DNA of 64,000 nt, taken from Oscarella lobularis (Eukaryota; Porifera; Homoscleromorpha; Homosclerophorida; Oscarellidae). The stretch's first letter is position 1. Every line of letters starts with the position of its first letter. The DNA lies in assembly GCF_947507565.1 (NCBI RefSeq), contig NC_089182.1, positions 3,224,001 to 3,288,000 of the forward strand, written 5' to 3'. This document shows positions 22,901 through 37,800 of the stretch, piece after piece. The position numbers were made by a program, and so were the translations under genes. Below the pieces are notes generated by a model. That model ran no database searches and was not told the DNA's origin. It worked only from the letters and a program-made list of their open reading frames with translations.

Positions 22901-25900
22901 TCGTGGCTTCCGGCATCACACTCGTCAGTGTCTTGGCATTTTATGCCATTACCTACGTATCCCTCTTGACACTGGCACGTGAACGAACCGTCTGTATTGA
23001 AACAATCTGCATTGACGTCGCAATTGTCTAATTCCTTGCTGCATTCGTTGATATCCTTGCAACTTTGACCATCTCCATCATACCCTTCTTTGCAACGGCA
23101 TTTAAATGATCCAGCCGTATTCTCACAATTCGCTTTGACGCTACAATTGTGACTTTCGGTCGTGCATTCGTCGATATCTCGGCACTCTACGCCGTCTCCG
23201 GTGAACCCATCTCGACATCGGCATGTAAATGATCCGATCGTATTAGAACAATCGGCGTTCAGATGACAATCGTCGAGATCTTGTGCGCATTCGTCAATGT
23301 CGACACACGTTACACCGTCACCGCTGTATCCGCTGTTGCAGCCGCAGCTGAACGAGCCCTTAGTGTTAACACATACCGACTTCGAGTCACAGTCGTCTAA
23401 TTCGTTGATGCACTCGTCTATGTCATCGCAAGTATATCCGTCGCCAGTGTAGCCCCTGCGACATGTACAGTTAAACGTTCCTGGTAAATTGGTACATCGC
23501 GCGTTCTTGTGACAATCGCTGATTCCCAGTGAACATTCGTCGATGTCGAGACACTCTTTCCCGTTGCCAGAATATCCGCCGATACATTGACACTCGTACG
23601 AACCGCGAGTATTTCGACATTCCGCTTTCTCGCTGCAATCGTCGGCTCCTGTCGCGCACTCGTCAACGTCGCTGCAAGCGAAACCGTTCCCGACGAATCC
23701 TTTGTTGCACTCGCATTCGAAGCTGCCGCCCGTATTCACGCATGAAGCGTCGGCGTGACAACTATGACCGCCTTCCGCGCACTCGTTTACGTCTCGACAA
23801 TAGGTCCCATTTCCAGTGTATCCCTTCTTGCATTCGCATACGAACGAGCCGACTGAGTTGGTGCACGTTGCCTTTGCGTGACAGTTATGAGTCTCCAGCG
23901 AACACTCGTCGATGTCAACGCATTCAATGCCATTTCCAGTGTAGCCATCGTTACATCGACATGCGAACGTTCCTATCTTATTGACGCAACGCGCATTGAC
24001 ATCGCAGTTGTCCTGGTCCAGACGACACTCGTTCACATCGAAACAGTTTGAACCGTCTCCGCTGAATCCGTGTTTGCATTGACAGGAATAGGAGCCTTCT
24101 GAGTTCAAGCAATCGGCATTCACGTCGCAATCGTCAGTACTGCTGTCACACTCATTTATGTCCACGCAGGATCTTCCATCTCCGGTATATCCGTCTTTGC
24201 AGCGGCAAGTATATGACCCTGCAACGTTCTCACAATTCGCCTTGACGTGACAGTCGTGGCTTCCGGCATCACACTCGTCAAAGTCTTGGCATTTTACGCC
24301 ATTACCTACGTATCCCTCTTGACACTGGCACGTGAACGAACCGTCTGTATTGAAACAATCTGCATTGACGTCGCAATTGTCTAATTCCTTGCTGCACTCG
24401 TTGATGTCTTCGCAACTTTGGTGGCCATCTCCATCATACCCTTCTTTGCAACGGCATTTAAATGATCCAGCCGTGTTCTCACAATTCGCTTTGACGTTAC
24501 AATTGTGACTTTCGGTCGCGCATTCGTCGATATCTCGGCACTCTATGCCGTCTCCGGTGAACCCATCTCGACATCGACACGTAAATGATCCGATCGTATT
24601 AGAACAATCGGCGTTCAGATGACAATCGTCGAGATCTTGTGCGCATTCGTTAATGTCGACACACGTTACACCGTCACCGCTGTATCCGCTGTTGCAGCCG
24701 CAGCTGAACGAGCCCTTAGTGTTAACACATACCGAATTTTTTGAGTCACAGTCGTCTAATTCGCTGATGCACTCATCTATATCGTCGCAAGTATATCCGT
24801 CGCCAGTGTAGCCCCTGCGGCACGTACAGTTGAACGTTCCTGGTAAGTTCGTACATCGCGCGTTCCTGTGACAATCGCTGATTCCCAGTGAACATTCGTC
24901 GATGTCGAGACACTCTTTCCCGCTGCCAGAATATCCGCCGATACATTGACACTCGTACGAACCGCGAGTATTTCGACACTCCGCTTTCTCGCTGCAATCG
25001 TCGGCTCCTGTCGCGCACTCGTCGACGTCGCTGCAAGCGAAACCGTTTCCAACGAATCCTTTGTTGCACTCGCATTCGAAACTGCCGCCCGTATTCACGC
25101 ATGAAGCGTCGGCGTGACAACTATGACCGCCTTCCGTGCACTCGTCAACGTCTCGACAATAGGTCCCATTTCCAGTGTATCCCTTCTTGCATTCGCATAC
25201 AAATGAGCCGACGGAGTTGGTGCACGTTGCTTTTGCGTGACAGTTATGAGTCGCCAGCGAACACTCGTTGATGTCAACGCATTCGACGCCACTTCCAGTG
25301 TAGCCATCGTTACATCGACATGCGAACGTTCCTATCTTATTGACGCAACGCGCATTGACATCGCAGTTGTCCTGGTCCAGACGACACTCGTTCACATCGA
25401 AACAGTTCGAACCGTCTCCGCTGAATCCGCGTTTGCATTGACAGGAATAGGAGCCTTCTGAGTTCAAGCAATCGGCATTCACGTCGCACTTATTGTCATC
25501 GCTATTGCACTCGTCAATGTCAATACACTGTATCCCGTTTCCATTGTAGCCGTTTTTACACTCGCACTTGAACGATCCCCTCGTATTAGTGCAGATGGCA
25601 TTAACGTGGCATTCTTCGACGCCAAATTCGCACTCGTCGATATCAAAGCAAACAGAACCGTTGCCGGTAAATCCACTTCTGCAACGGCACGAATAGGATC
25701 CAACGAAGTTGCTGCAGTCCGCATTCACATCGCAAGCGCCGCTGACGCACTCGTCAATGTCAACGCAACTCTTGCCGTCTCCAGTGTAGCCGCTCTTGCA
25801 GTGGCACTCGAATGATCCCGCGGTATTCTCGCACAATGCGTTGCTGTGACACCCGTGAATTCCACTGCTACATTCGTCAATATCTCTGCATAAAACCCCA

Positions 25901-28900
25901 TCGCCCGAGTATCCTTCTCGACACTGACACGTGAATGAGCCGTCGACGTTGAAACAGTCCGCGTTAACATGACAATTGTCCAAGTCCACGCGACATTCGT
26001 TTATGTCAACACACGTCACGCCGTCGCCGCTGTAACCGACGTCGCAACCGCAACTGAACGATCCAATCGTGTTCGTGCAGCGCGAATTGGAGCTGCAGTC
26101 GTCCGTGCCGTCAGCGCACTCGTCGACGTCGACGCAATCGCGCCCGTCGCCCGTGTAGCCTGTGCGACACGCGCAGGAGAACGCGCCCGGCAGGTTGAAG
26201 CAGCGCGCGTTCGCGTGACACGCGTCAATTCCCAGGGAGCACTCGTCGATATCGAAACAATTTCGCCCGCTTCCCGAATAGCCGTCCATGCAGGCGCACT
26301 CGAACGAACCGCGCGTGTTCGTGCACTGCGCCTTCGCGTGGCAGTCGTCCGTTTCCCGCGCGCACTCGTCGACGTCGACGCACTCCTCGACGCCGTCGCC
26401 GTCGAATCCCGTCAAGCATCGGCATTCAAAACCGCCGCCGACGTTGACGCATAAAGCGTCGACGTGGCAATTGTGCGATCCGCTCGAACACTCGTCGACG
26501 TCTCGACAGTGCGTCCCGTTTCCAGAGTAACCGTTCTTGCAACGGCACTCGAACGATCCGACGATGTTGACGCATCTCGCCAGAGCGTGACAATTGTGCG
26601 ATCCGTCGGCGCACTCGTCGACGTCTTCGCAACGACGTCCGTCGCCCACGTAGCCGGGCCGACATTTGCATCGAAACGAACCGTCCGTATTGACACACCG
26701 ACCCGAAATCAAGTCGCAATCGTGCGCGCCCTCGGCGCACTCGTCGACGTCAACGCAAGATTGACCGTCGCCTCTGTAGCCGGACAAGCACTCGCATTGG
26801 AACGATCCGACGACGTTGATGCATCGAGCGCGGATGAGATCGCAGTTGTGCAAGCCGATGAAGCCGCCGCCGTTGGCGCACTCGTCGACGTCGACGCACG
26901 TGAAACCGTCGCCCACGTAGCCGTTTTTACACTCGCAGACGAAGGATTGATCGATGTTGATGCACTTTGCATTGAAGTGACACGAGTGCGTGCCCAAGGC
27001 GCACTCGTCGATGTCCGGCGGCCCGCTGCAGACGAAACGCCACGAGTATTTGGAATAAATTCCAGTACAGACGGGACCGCCGCCTGAGCAGGAAATCGTT
27101 CCCACGAACGCGCCTTCTTCCATGACTACGTAATAGGTCGCATTCCTCGTGTAGTTGCTCGTCAGATTGAACGTCACCGTGCGTTGATCGAATGAAATAT
27201 CGACGGCTGGACTCGTGCTCGTGTCGATTTCTTGCACCAAGGCATCCGTTTCGAAGTCGTGGATGCGAATGTATCGCGTCACGGTGGGCCGCCGTACCTA
27301 GAAATTAAACATTATTTAAAAGTTCAACAGTCTTTTTTTCTCTCTCTATATATATATACCCTTCTAGTGAATTCTATTGATGCTACTGCGCCCCAAGGAG
27401 TTCTCTCCAAATCCAGTGGATAGCGGCTGTCTAATATGACTTCGGGCTGGTCGACTATAGAATAAACGTAGGTCAGAAAAAATATAAGAAACGCTTCACT
27501 AACGTACATCCTGCCAAAATGGTGATACAATTTAGATCTGTCGAGGCACTAAAATGAAAGGGAGATTGAATGGTCATGCTCAAGTGCCGACAAGATATCG
27601 TTTACGTACCCATCGTCATCTGAAGCAATGAAACATAGGAAGTGTTCTTTTCCCTCCTGGTCGGAATCTGGATCCCAGAAAAACGTCACTCGTTTAACGC
27701 CCGGCGTTGCGGCATCCTGGAGATCCGACACTTGCAAACCGCGCGGTTTCGTCGTCAAAAAAACCGTCACACTTAAAAGAAGAGAGAAAACCGCGCTAAT
27801 TAATAGAAAAGATGAAAAATTGCTAACTCACTTCCGTTGTGGATAGGCCGAGTGACCAATAAGGAGCTCGTAGTTAAACGTTCCTCCAACCGGCACGGCA
27901 TAGCAGCGCTCTTGAACGCGCGGCATTCGCTCCTGCGGCAGAATATAGGGCCGCGCATCGCACTCGAGCACCCGATCGGTGACTTTGATCAGAAATTGAA
28001 GCGGAACACTGCTGAGCGGCTCGTCGAGACGCGACGGCGCGAAATCTTCGAGCTGGACGGCGACGGCGTACTCGCCCGGAGCGGGCGGCGTCCATATCAT
28101 TTCGCACGTTTCCTCGATGAGAATCGCGTTGTAGGGCGAAGCGGCGAGCGCGTTGCAAACGACGCCGCATTCGTCTTTGAAAGTGTCGGCGTTCGATTGG
28201 GCCCATCGACAGCGCACCACGTCGTCGACGTCCGGATCCGAGTGGGGTATGATGAGTCGATGACGGCATCCGGTGCGCGCGAGAACGAGCGGCACCATGT
28301 CGGTGACGGGACTTCGATTGAGGAGGCCCGTGTCCGGACGCGGCGTCAAGTCGATGCGAGTGAACATGCGCATGTCGCCGAGATCGGAGTTGGCCGTGTC
28401 GATCCAACAGCAGTCGTGGGTTCCCTGGGGGTCGATACTAAAAGAAGGAGGTCGTTGTAACACGTGCGTTGCCACGTGCACTGTCCATCTTCTTACCCGA
28501 TGCGAAATGCTTTGTTCGTGCTCGAGACGGGAAAATCGAAGTCGAAGGACCTTTCGCCTTGATAGTAGTCGTCGCGCGGGTTAGCGAACGTGCAGTACGA
28601 CTGCATGTTGTCGACGTACGTTTGTCCGCAATTATCGCTCAGGCATCGCCAACTGACCGGCTGCCCGAATTTCCTGAGAGTTCCCTCGTCTTCTTTGCTG
28701 CACGTGCCCTCGGCAGTTCCTTGTCTCCATGCGATTTTGAACCGAACGCGAACCTAAACGAAGAACCGTTATTACGCATGCGTTGAGTGGGTTTTTCCGC
28801 GTGCGTATGCAACTGGATAGTTACCGTGGTTACTCTGCAAAAACTATAACAGTGCTACTGTAAACACGGATTAGAGTCTCTACAATCCGTGCTGTAAACC

Positions 28901-31900
28901 TACACTAATTATGTAACTAATGCAGCAGTTTTGTTAGGCGCTCACTACCGCAACAACGACATCATGACCATCGAAGCCATTTCAAGCGTTTCGAACGCGT
29001 TTTAGGTCGAGGGTCTACCATTACATGGGAGCCTGCTGCAAGTCACGAAATGTCACACATCTCACTAAAATTTTAGTCGTAGCCTGAGCTTGCTACTAGC
29101 AAAGCTACAAAATTATTACACTCAATAATAATGATGGGTATTTGGGAGGTCAGGGAAGAGTCGTCTACTAGTAACGGCTGCGCCTACAAACAGATACTAA
29201 CCTGTCCATTATTTGGATCCGAAAGATCGTATGGCGTATAACTAAACGTTCCTCCTCGAAAATGAGTGGCAACGCACTCCTCGACGCCGTCGCCTCTGAA
29301 TCCCGTCAAGCATCGGCATTCAAAACCGCCGCCGACGTTGATGCATAAAGCGTCCACGTGACAATTGTGCGATCCGCTCGAACACTCGTCGACATCTTGA
29401 CAGTGCGTCCCGTTTCCAGAGTAACCGTTCTTGCAACGGCACTCGAACGATCCGACGACGTTGACGCATCTCGCCAGAGCGTGACAATTGTGCGATCCGT
29501 CGGCGCACTCGTCGACGTCGACGCACGTAAAACCGTCGCCCACGTAGCCGTTTTTACACTCGCAGACGAAGGATTGATCGATGTTGATGCACTTTGCATT
29601 GAAGTGACACGAGTGCGTGCCCAAAGCGCACTCGTCGACGTCCGGCGGCCCGTTGGAGACGAAACGCCACGAGTATTTGGAATAAATTCCAGTACAGACG
29701 GGACCGCCGCCTGAGCAGGAAATCGTTCCCACGAACGCGCCTTCTTCCATGACTACGTAATAGGTTGCATTTCTCGTGTAGTTGCCAGTCAGATTGAACG
29801 TCGCCGTGCGTTGATCGAATGAAATATCGACGGCTGGACTCGTGCTCGTGTCGATTTCTTGCACCAAGGCATCCGTTTCGAAGTCGTGGATGCGAACGTA
29901 TCGCGTCTCGGTGGGCCGCCGTACCTAGAAATTAAACATTATTTAAAAGTTCAACAGTCTTTTTCCTATATACCCTTCTAGTGAATTCTATTGATGCTAC
30001 TGCGCCCCAAGGAGTTCTCTCCAAATCCAGCGGATAGCGGCTGTCTAATATGACTTCGGGCTGGTCGACTATAGAATAAACGTAGGTCAGAAAAAATTTA
30101 AGAAACGCTTCACTAACGTACATCCTGCCAAAATGGTGATACAATTTAGATCTGTCGAGGCACTAAAATGAAAGGGAGATTGAATGGTCATGCTCAAGTG
30201 CCGACAAGATATCGTTTACGTACCCATCGTCATCTGAAGCAATGAAACATAGGAAGTGTTCTTTTCCCTCCTGGTCGGAATCTGGATCCCAGAAAAACGT
30301 CACTCGTTTAACACCCGGCGTTGCGGCATCCTGGAGATCCGACACTTCCAAACCGCGCGGTTTTGTCGTCAAAAAAACTGTCACACTTAAAAGAAGAGAG
30401 AAAACCGCGCTAATTAATAGAAAAGACGAAAAAATTGCTAACTCACTTCCGTTGTGGATAGGCCGAGTGACCAATAAGGAGCTCGTAGTTAAACGTTCCT
30501 CCAACCGGCACGGCATAGCAGCGCTCTTGAACGCGCGGCATTCGCTCCTGCGGCAGAATATAGGGCCGCGCATCGCACTCGAGCACCTGATCGGTGACTT
30601 TGATCAGAAATTGAAGCGGAACGCTGCTGAGCGGCTCGTCGAGACGCGACGGCGCGAAATCTTCAATCTGCACGGCGACGGCGTACTCGCCCGGAGCGGG
30701 CGGCGTCCATATCATTTCGCACGTTTCCTCGATGAGAATCGCGTTGTAGGGCGAAGCGGCGAGCGCGTTGCAAACGACGCCGCATTCGTCTTTGAAAGTG
30801 TCGGCGTTCGATTGGGCCCATCGACAGCGCACCACGTCGTCGACGTCCGGATCCGAGTGGGGTATGATGAGTCGATGACGGCATTTGGTGCGCGTGAGAA
30901 CGAGCGGCACCATGTCGGTGACGGGACTTCGATTGAGGAGGCCCGTGTCCGGACGCGGCGTCAAGTCGATGCGAGTGAACATGCGCATGTCGCCGAGATC
31001 GGAGTTGGCCGTGTCGATCCAACAGCAGTCGTGGGTTCCCTGGGGGTCGATACTAAACGAAAGAGGTCGTTGTAACACGTGCGTTGCCACGTGCACCTTC
31101 TTACCCGATGCGAAATGCTTTGTTCGTGCTCGAGACGGGAAAATCGAAGTCGAAGGACCTTTCGCCTTGATAGTAGTCGTCGCGCGGGTTGGCGAACGTG
31201 CAGTACGACTGCATGTTGTCGACGTACGTTTGTCCGCAATTATCGCTCAGGCATCGCCACCTGACCGGCTGCCCGAATTTCCTGAGAGTTCCCTCGTCTT
31301 CTTTGCTGCACGTGCCCTCGGCCGTTCCTTGTCTCCATGCGATCTTGAACCGAACGCGAACCTAAACGAAGAACCGTTATTACGCATGCGTTGATCCAGT
31401 GGGTTTTGCCGCGTGCGTATGCAACTGGATAGTTACCGTGGTTACTCTGCAAAAACTATAGCAGTGCTACTGTAAACCTACACTAATTATGTAACTAATG
31501 CAGCAGTTTTGTTAGGCGCACTCTTTCTCGAACTCACTACCGCAACAACGACATCATGACCATCGAAGCCATTTCAAGCGTTTTCGAACGCGTTTTAGGT
31601 CGAGGGTCTACCATCACAGGGAGCGTGCTGCAAGTCACGAAATGTCACACATCTCACTAAAATTTTAGTCGTAGCCTGAGCTTGCTACTAGTAAGGCTAC
31701 AAAATTATTACACTCAATATTCGGGAGGTCAGTGAAGAGTCGTCTACTAGTAACGGCTGCGCCTACAAACAGATACTAACCTGTCCGTTATTTGGATCCG
31801 AAAGATCGTATGGCGTATAACTAAACGTTCCTCCACGAAAATGAGTGGCAAGCACGCTGCTTGTTGCCGCAAATATGATTCCCAAGACAAGAGGAGTAGG

Positions 31901-31909
31901 ACGCATCAT
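16920..31909 (-). CDS. Giant secreted fibrillin-like protein with about 80 calcium-binding EGF repeats
   Basis: The start at 31909 ([21 protein letters not shown], a signal peptide) runs into [22 protein letters not shown]. Small exons form an uncharacterised Cys-containing N-terminal module: [104 protein letters not shown]. Three EGFs follow, then the whole module again. Next comes one 9.8-kb exon (17511-27297) with 77 cbEGF repeats of the D-[VI]-[DN]-E-C...GSF-C-C--GY-GDG--C type, as in fibrillins. Two C-terminal exons carry [18 protein letters not shown] and [14 protein letters not shown], ending GGECGLE. No transmembrane segment follows the EGFs, so an extracellular-matrix protein is inferred. 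No fibrillin TB domains were seen, so it is not a true fibrillin. If the model is right the mature protein is over 4,000 residues. Confidence 0.82.
17511..27297 (-). repeat. Single exon with 77 tandem calcium-binding EGF repeats
   Basis: I counted 77 successive repeats of about 41 residues, each opening with a D-[VIFT]-[DN]-E-C calcium-binding signature and carrying six cysteines, and most with the hydroxylation-type pattern C-N-x-x-G-S-[FY]-x-C. The frame is open across 9,787 bases from acceptor (27297) to donor (17511). Neighbouring genes are broken every 100-300 bases by introns, so an uninterrupted exon of this size is exceptional locally. Confidence 0.9.
21600..25520 (-). repeat. Higher-order repeat: three copies of an 11-EGF block
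   Basis: Within the EGF exon a block of 11 different EGFs occurs three times. The order is: [14 protein letters not shown] or [39 protein letters not shown], a variable T/S-HNC, ELDNC or DLDNC, AGSHDC, then a variable repeat. The third copy diverges near its end. Identical landmarks lie at 22176, 23529 and 24888, giving periods of 1,353 and 1,359 bases (451 and 453 codons). Copies are nearly identical at DNA level, with in-frame indels only, so they arose by recent unequal exchange. Confidence 0.88.
26385..31851 (-). repeat. Two tandem copies of the N-terminal module, introns included
   Basis: The segment from about 29276 to 31851 is repeated at about 26385-29275. The copies are near-identical through exons, short introns and a longer intron of about 430 bases. 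The downstream copy carries two extra EGFs ([10 protein letters not shown] and AEGAHDC types) that the upstream copy lacks. The boundary is in frame: an EGF ending VEEC-V runs directly into [13 protein letters not shown] without a second signal peptide. The two copies therefore belong to one protein, not to two genes. Confidence 0.85.
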
Positions 31910-32525
31910 TGCACGAATGATCGGCTTGACGATTCCGTCCTCTAGCAGAACAGCTGGACAACTGAGATGAGACTGGAAAGTTCGTGCATTTCAATACGGT
32001 GTCGGAGGGCGCGGTGCACGGTGCATGGTGACGGCGGAGACTTAAAAGCGAAGGTCCTCGGAACAGCGGCATGGCTGCGGTAAATGGCGGCATCTCCCCA
32101 TAAAGAACCACAAAGTGGAACTGCGAAAAGATCAAAGACTCTAATAGTTTACGATTACCCTGTTAGTAAAATGTGGAAACTTGAAATTGCTTCAGTGCCT
32201 CATTGCCGCAACCCACAGGGTGAACTGTCCAAGTGACACCTAGTTTTGACGACGATAAATACTGGTAAGCGACACAAAGAAAAAAACAGCGTACTGATCG
32301 TGACACTGTTGATCGAAATTTATAATTGACGGGCCTTCAAGGCAACGCGGTTTTGAACGGCTTGATAAACGCAACTCAATATCAAACCTCATCTCATGAA
32401 TTCATCATGATGAAATCGAGGCCGTTCAGAAAGCAGAAACCTAAGTAGCACATCAAAAAAAGCCGCGAAATCTAACGCGCGCTTGCGACGTACTACGCCC
32501 ATTTCTCCACGCGTTCCCGTCGCAA
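31910..32525. promoter_or_regulatory. Divergent intergenic region (fibrillin-like gene / cystathionine gamma-lyase)
   Basis: This 616-bp stretch separates two start codons that point away from each other and must hold both promoters and 5' UTRs. No TATA box or other convincing element stands out. A partial palindrome around ATGAATTCAT lies near 32396-32405. No reading frame here looks coding. Confidence 0.5.
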
Positions 32526-34473
<1,948 letters not shown>

Positions 34474-34897
34474 TTGAACATCGTCTTTGCATGAAATAGT
34501 GTCTTCGTTGAAACGCACTTTGCCTAGAAATGTGATTTGTGAGATATTCACGTTAAAAATTTAGAAAGCAGTGCCTCCTACTTTTTTAATTAATTCAAAG
34601 CGCGTCTATGAAAACTTACTGGTAAGTCGCTCGACCCCCTTATATTATTGGCGAAATTCGTTTCAGTGACAACGCTTTGTTCTGCATTGTTTACATGGGA
34701 AAGGAGTGTCTCCTAGTTCAAACTTCTGTACAACACAAGCAAGTTAAACAGGACACGAAAGGATAACAGCTCATATGGAGAAGGCATGAGGGAACAGGGG
34801 CGTTATAACTACAATGTACCAGAACGGTCTTCAATTAAAAAGTGGTTGAAAATAAGAAATACTCTGCGCTAAATTAATATGGCTTATGATGAGGGTG
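34474..34897. other. Convergent 3' intergenic region
   Basis: This lies between the CTH stop (+) and the KDM4 stop (-). It is AT-rich and presumably holds both 3' UTRs. No reading frame or RNA gene was recognised. Confidence 0.4.
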
Positions 34898-37800
34898 TTA
34901 CACTGGCCCAGGCGACGGCGACGTATTCCAAAGGGCCTTGAGAAATTTGACTTTCTTCGGCACGCGTCCCATTTCGAAAAGCTCGTCGCTTTCAACGGTG
35001 ATTGTTCGCCCGCTGAGAAATCTTACCTAGAGAGAGAGAGAGAGAGAGACAGAGAGTAGCGGCCTCTTGTCCCGACGCAAAGGAAGGCGTACTTTGTACT
35101 CAGGCTGTCGAGTAGCTCGTAGAAATTTCCCCCAATACCTTTCCCCGTCTGACCAGAGGATTTCAACTCTTTGATTCTCCTCAGGCAAATTCTGCGAGCC
35201 GCATTGAATGTTCTACGTACGTAGGGAAAATGTTACTAGCAAGAGCGATTCTCGTCCCTTCCCTCCCACCTTGACGTCTCCAGGTCGAACGTTGTGACTG
35301 ATAGACCCGTCGTCGAATAAAACGACGTAATACATGGCGAATTCGATGCCGACGACGTTCGCCCAAGCGAATCTTTAACGATAGACAGTCGTTTGGAAGA
35401 ATTGTTTACCCGTGAAGCTGTTACTCACTCTGACGTCGAATATTTGGCCGCTACCATGGCCCCTACGCGAATTGTAGAACGACTGCCTTCCTCATCCTGA
35501 GAAAAACCGAGTTGGGGGAATGCTTTAGCGCTTCTCGGCGCGCCGTTTCTCACCAAGTCGTCCTGCGAGTGTTTGGAGCAGAAGAACTGGACGACGGTGT
35601 CGCTTAGACGAATGAGCAATCCCGCCCGATAAGCGCAGGTGACGTGAAACGACGCGAAGCAGCGCGGTCCGGAGCACTGGACGCACGTGCCGCGACTGGG
35701 ACGACCGGACGCCGTGCAGTAGCGACATCGGAGTGTCCATCGATCTTTCTGAATTGCCTTCACTTGAATTGGCTCGCGAAGTTTGTAATTGCCGAAGGAG
35801 ACTTCGGGGATTGCGACGGCGCAGGCGATGTGAGCCCATCTGAGAAAAAAGTCGATTTGATTTTAGGGGGAAAGTGGAGATTTTTTTAGAAGACTTGCTT
35901 TGGCTGAGACGCGTCCGTTGGCTTTAGAGCGCCACCGCGTAAATTGCAGAGAACACAGACCTTGGGGAAATGGATTATTGAATTAGGGAAATATCTTCTA
36001 TTACCTTGTCCCAGTGCTTCTGCTTGCAACGATTGCACTGCCACGAAGAGGTCATTTCCTCGTCTGGTAGACCGTAGCACTCTAATTAATAAAAAAAAAG
36101 AGTCTTTGTTCTTGTGACGTTGACCCCTCTTTTTTTTTAATATACCCTTGTGTACGCATATGCCGCAACAGGAGCACACAATCAGCGTTCCTTCGTCTGA
36201 ATTCCCAATTGCAGGCAACGTGCTCGTTCGCGCGACGGTGGAGGAATTTCCGTTTGATCGCTGTGGTCCAGCTGAGGAGGAGAACGACGACGACATGTGG
36301 TAAGGAGGCGGAGGATACGGAGGCTGGGCTTTCTCACTGGAAACATCATTTCCCAGAATAGGGCCAGTTGGGTAGACGATCTAGATAGGTACATGTCCGG
36401 TCTAAGGGATTCCTTCTACATGTATCTACATCATTCTCCCCAGGTCAGATAATGGGAAAAGGTTTACGGAGTGTTATTTGTTCTATAGGCACGATCTCAC
36501 TCAAGAAAACTAGCGTCTATATGATAGGCTAAGGCTGGCCAATTGGGTAGACAATCTAGATACATACATGCAGAAAGGGATTCCTTCTTTCTACGGCAGT
36601 GCTTCTATCTATGGACGTATAGCCTCTACTCTCACAAAGCCTCCGCTACACAGGGGTCTATATTGTAGGCTAAGACTAGAGAGACTCTTCTTCTCAATGG
36701 TAACGTATTATGAGACATTTACTTTGGGTCTTGGCGCTTCGAATAGGGAACACACGCAGCAGTAGGTATTATTCTGCGCGCAGCGTTGATTGAACTGGAC
36801 TTCTTCCCAGAACATTGACATATCAAAGGGCAGTTGTTGACCGTGCAACTGTTGCTGCTGCTCACAAGACGTCGTCGCTTTAAACACCAGTTTATCATAA
36901 TCGTAGAATGGTATCTACGTTTTTTTGTCACCTGATTTCGAGGCTTTTGTGCGAAGTCCCGAAATTTTGGTTGGCGACTGGTGATCGTCGTCGCCCATGC
37001 TAGAACGTTTCCGATGATTCATTCGACGCGATCGTGAAACGCCGCCACCGCCGCCGCCTTCCGCAGGAGCCAACGCGGAATCACTGCAGAAAAAAAATCA
37101 TAACAATCACAAACGCGCATATACTATATATCCTGCCTCAATGGTCCAAAGCCATTCTTTAGTTGGGTTGCTTTGTAGCTGTCAAGAAGATGAGGCTAGA
37201 GACGAGAAAAAATAGCAAGAATTAGCTAATGCACTACGATTCTAACCTTGAATTTTTTAATGAATAATTCCATATTAATGTGAACTGAATCACCTTGGCA
37301 ATAGCACTAGAAAATCGCATAGAAAAATCCCGATTTCGCGAAATTCAATGTCTTACGTGAGACGCCTTGATTCCATACTCAATCCACCTCTCCAAGGCAA
37401 AATTAGTCGATTCCGCGCAATTGTAACCGTGATTAAACCCGCAGTGATACGAATAGGGAAAGGTGATGATGAACTGACCGGCTTCTTGAGTCACCTAAAG
37501 AAAGGCCACTCAATGCCACAAGGACCCCAGATTCTTACACCAAACTCACCCTATTGACTGGTATTGAGTATTGTCGCAGGATCGTGGGCGAAATGAGCGT
37601 CGATTTGTGTCGCAAAAAGCTTGCACACGCCTGCGCATCGCCAGGAAAAAAACCTAAATAAAAGCACCATTATAACATATAAGCAAATACTTGTTTATGT
37701 ATTGCCTTTTGCTAGTCTTTCGATTCGTTGCCCATGTTCGTCTGGTACGAAATACCACGTTTTGGGCGCGCCATAGTGCAAGTAATTGATGCTGTAGAGA

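Noticed and set aside
22176-25271. Plus-strand Arg/Cys-rich frames repeated three times
   Set aside because: They are antisense translations of the 11-EGF super-repeat; their repetition comes from the coding strand. They were useful only as landmarks for measuring the repeat period.
17511-27297. CRISPR-like or satellite periodicity of about 123 bp
   Set aside because: The period equals one EGF domain, and the sequence is coding with six cysteines per unit.
31821-32135. 104-codon minus-strand frame over the start of the fibrillin-like gene
   Set aside because: It is out of frame with the signal peptide and THFRGG exon, which match the downstream duplicate; a shadow frame.
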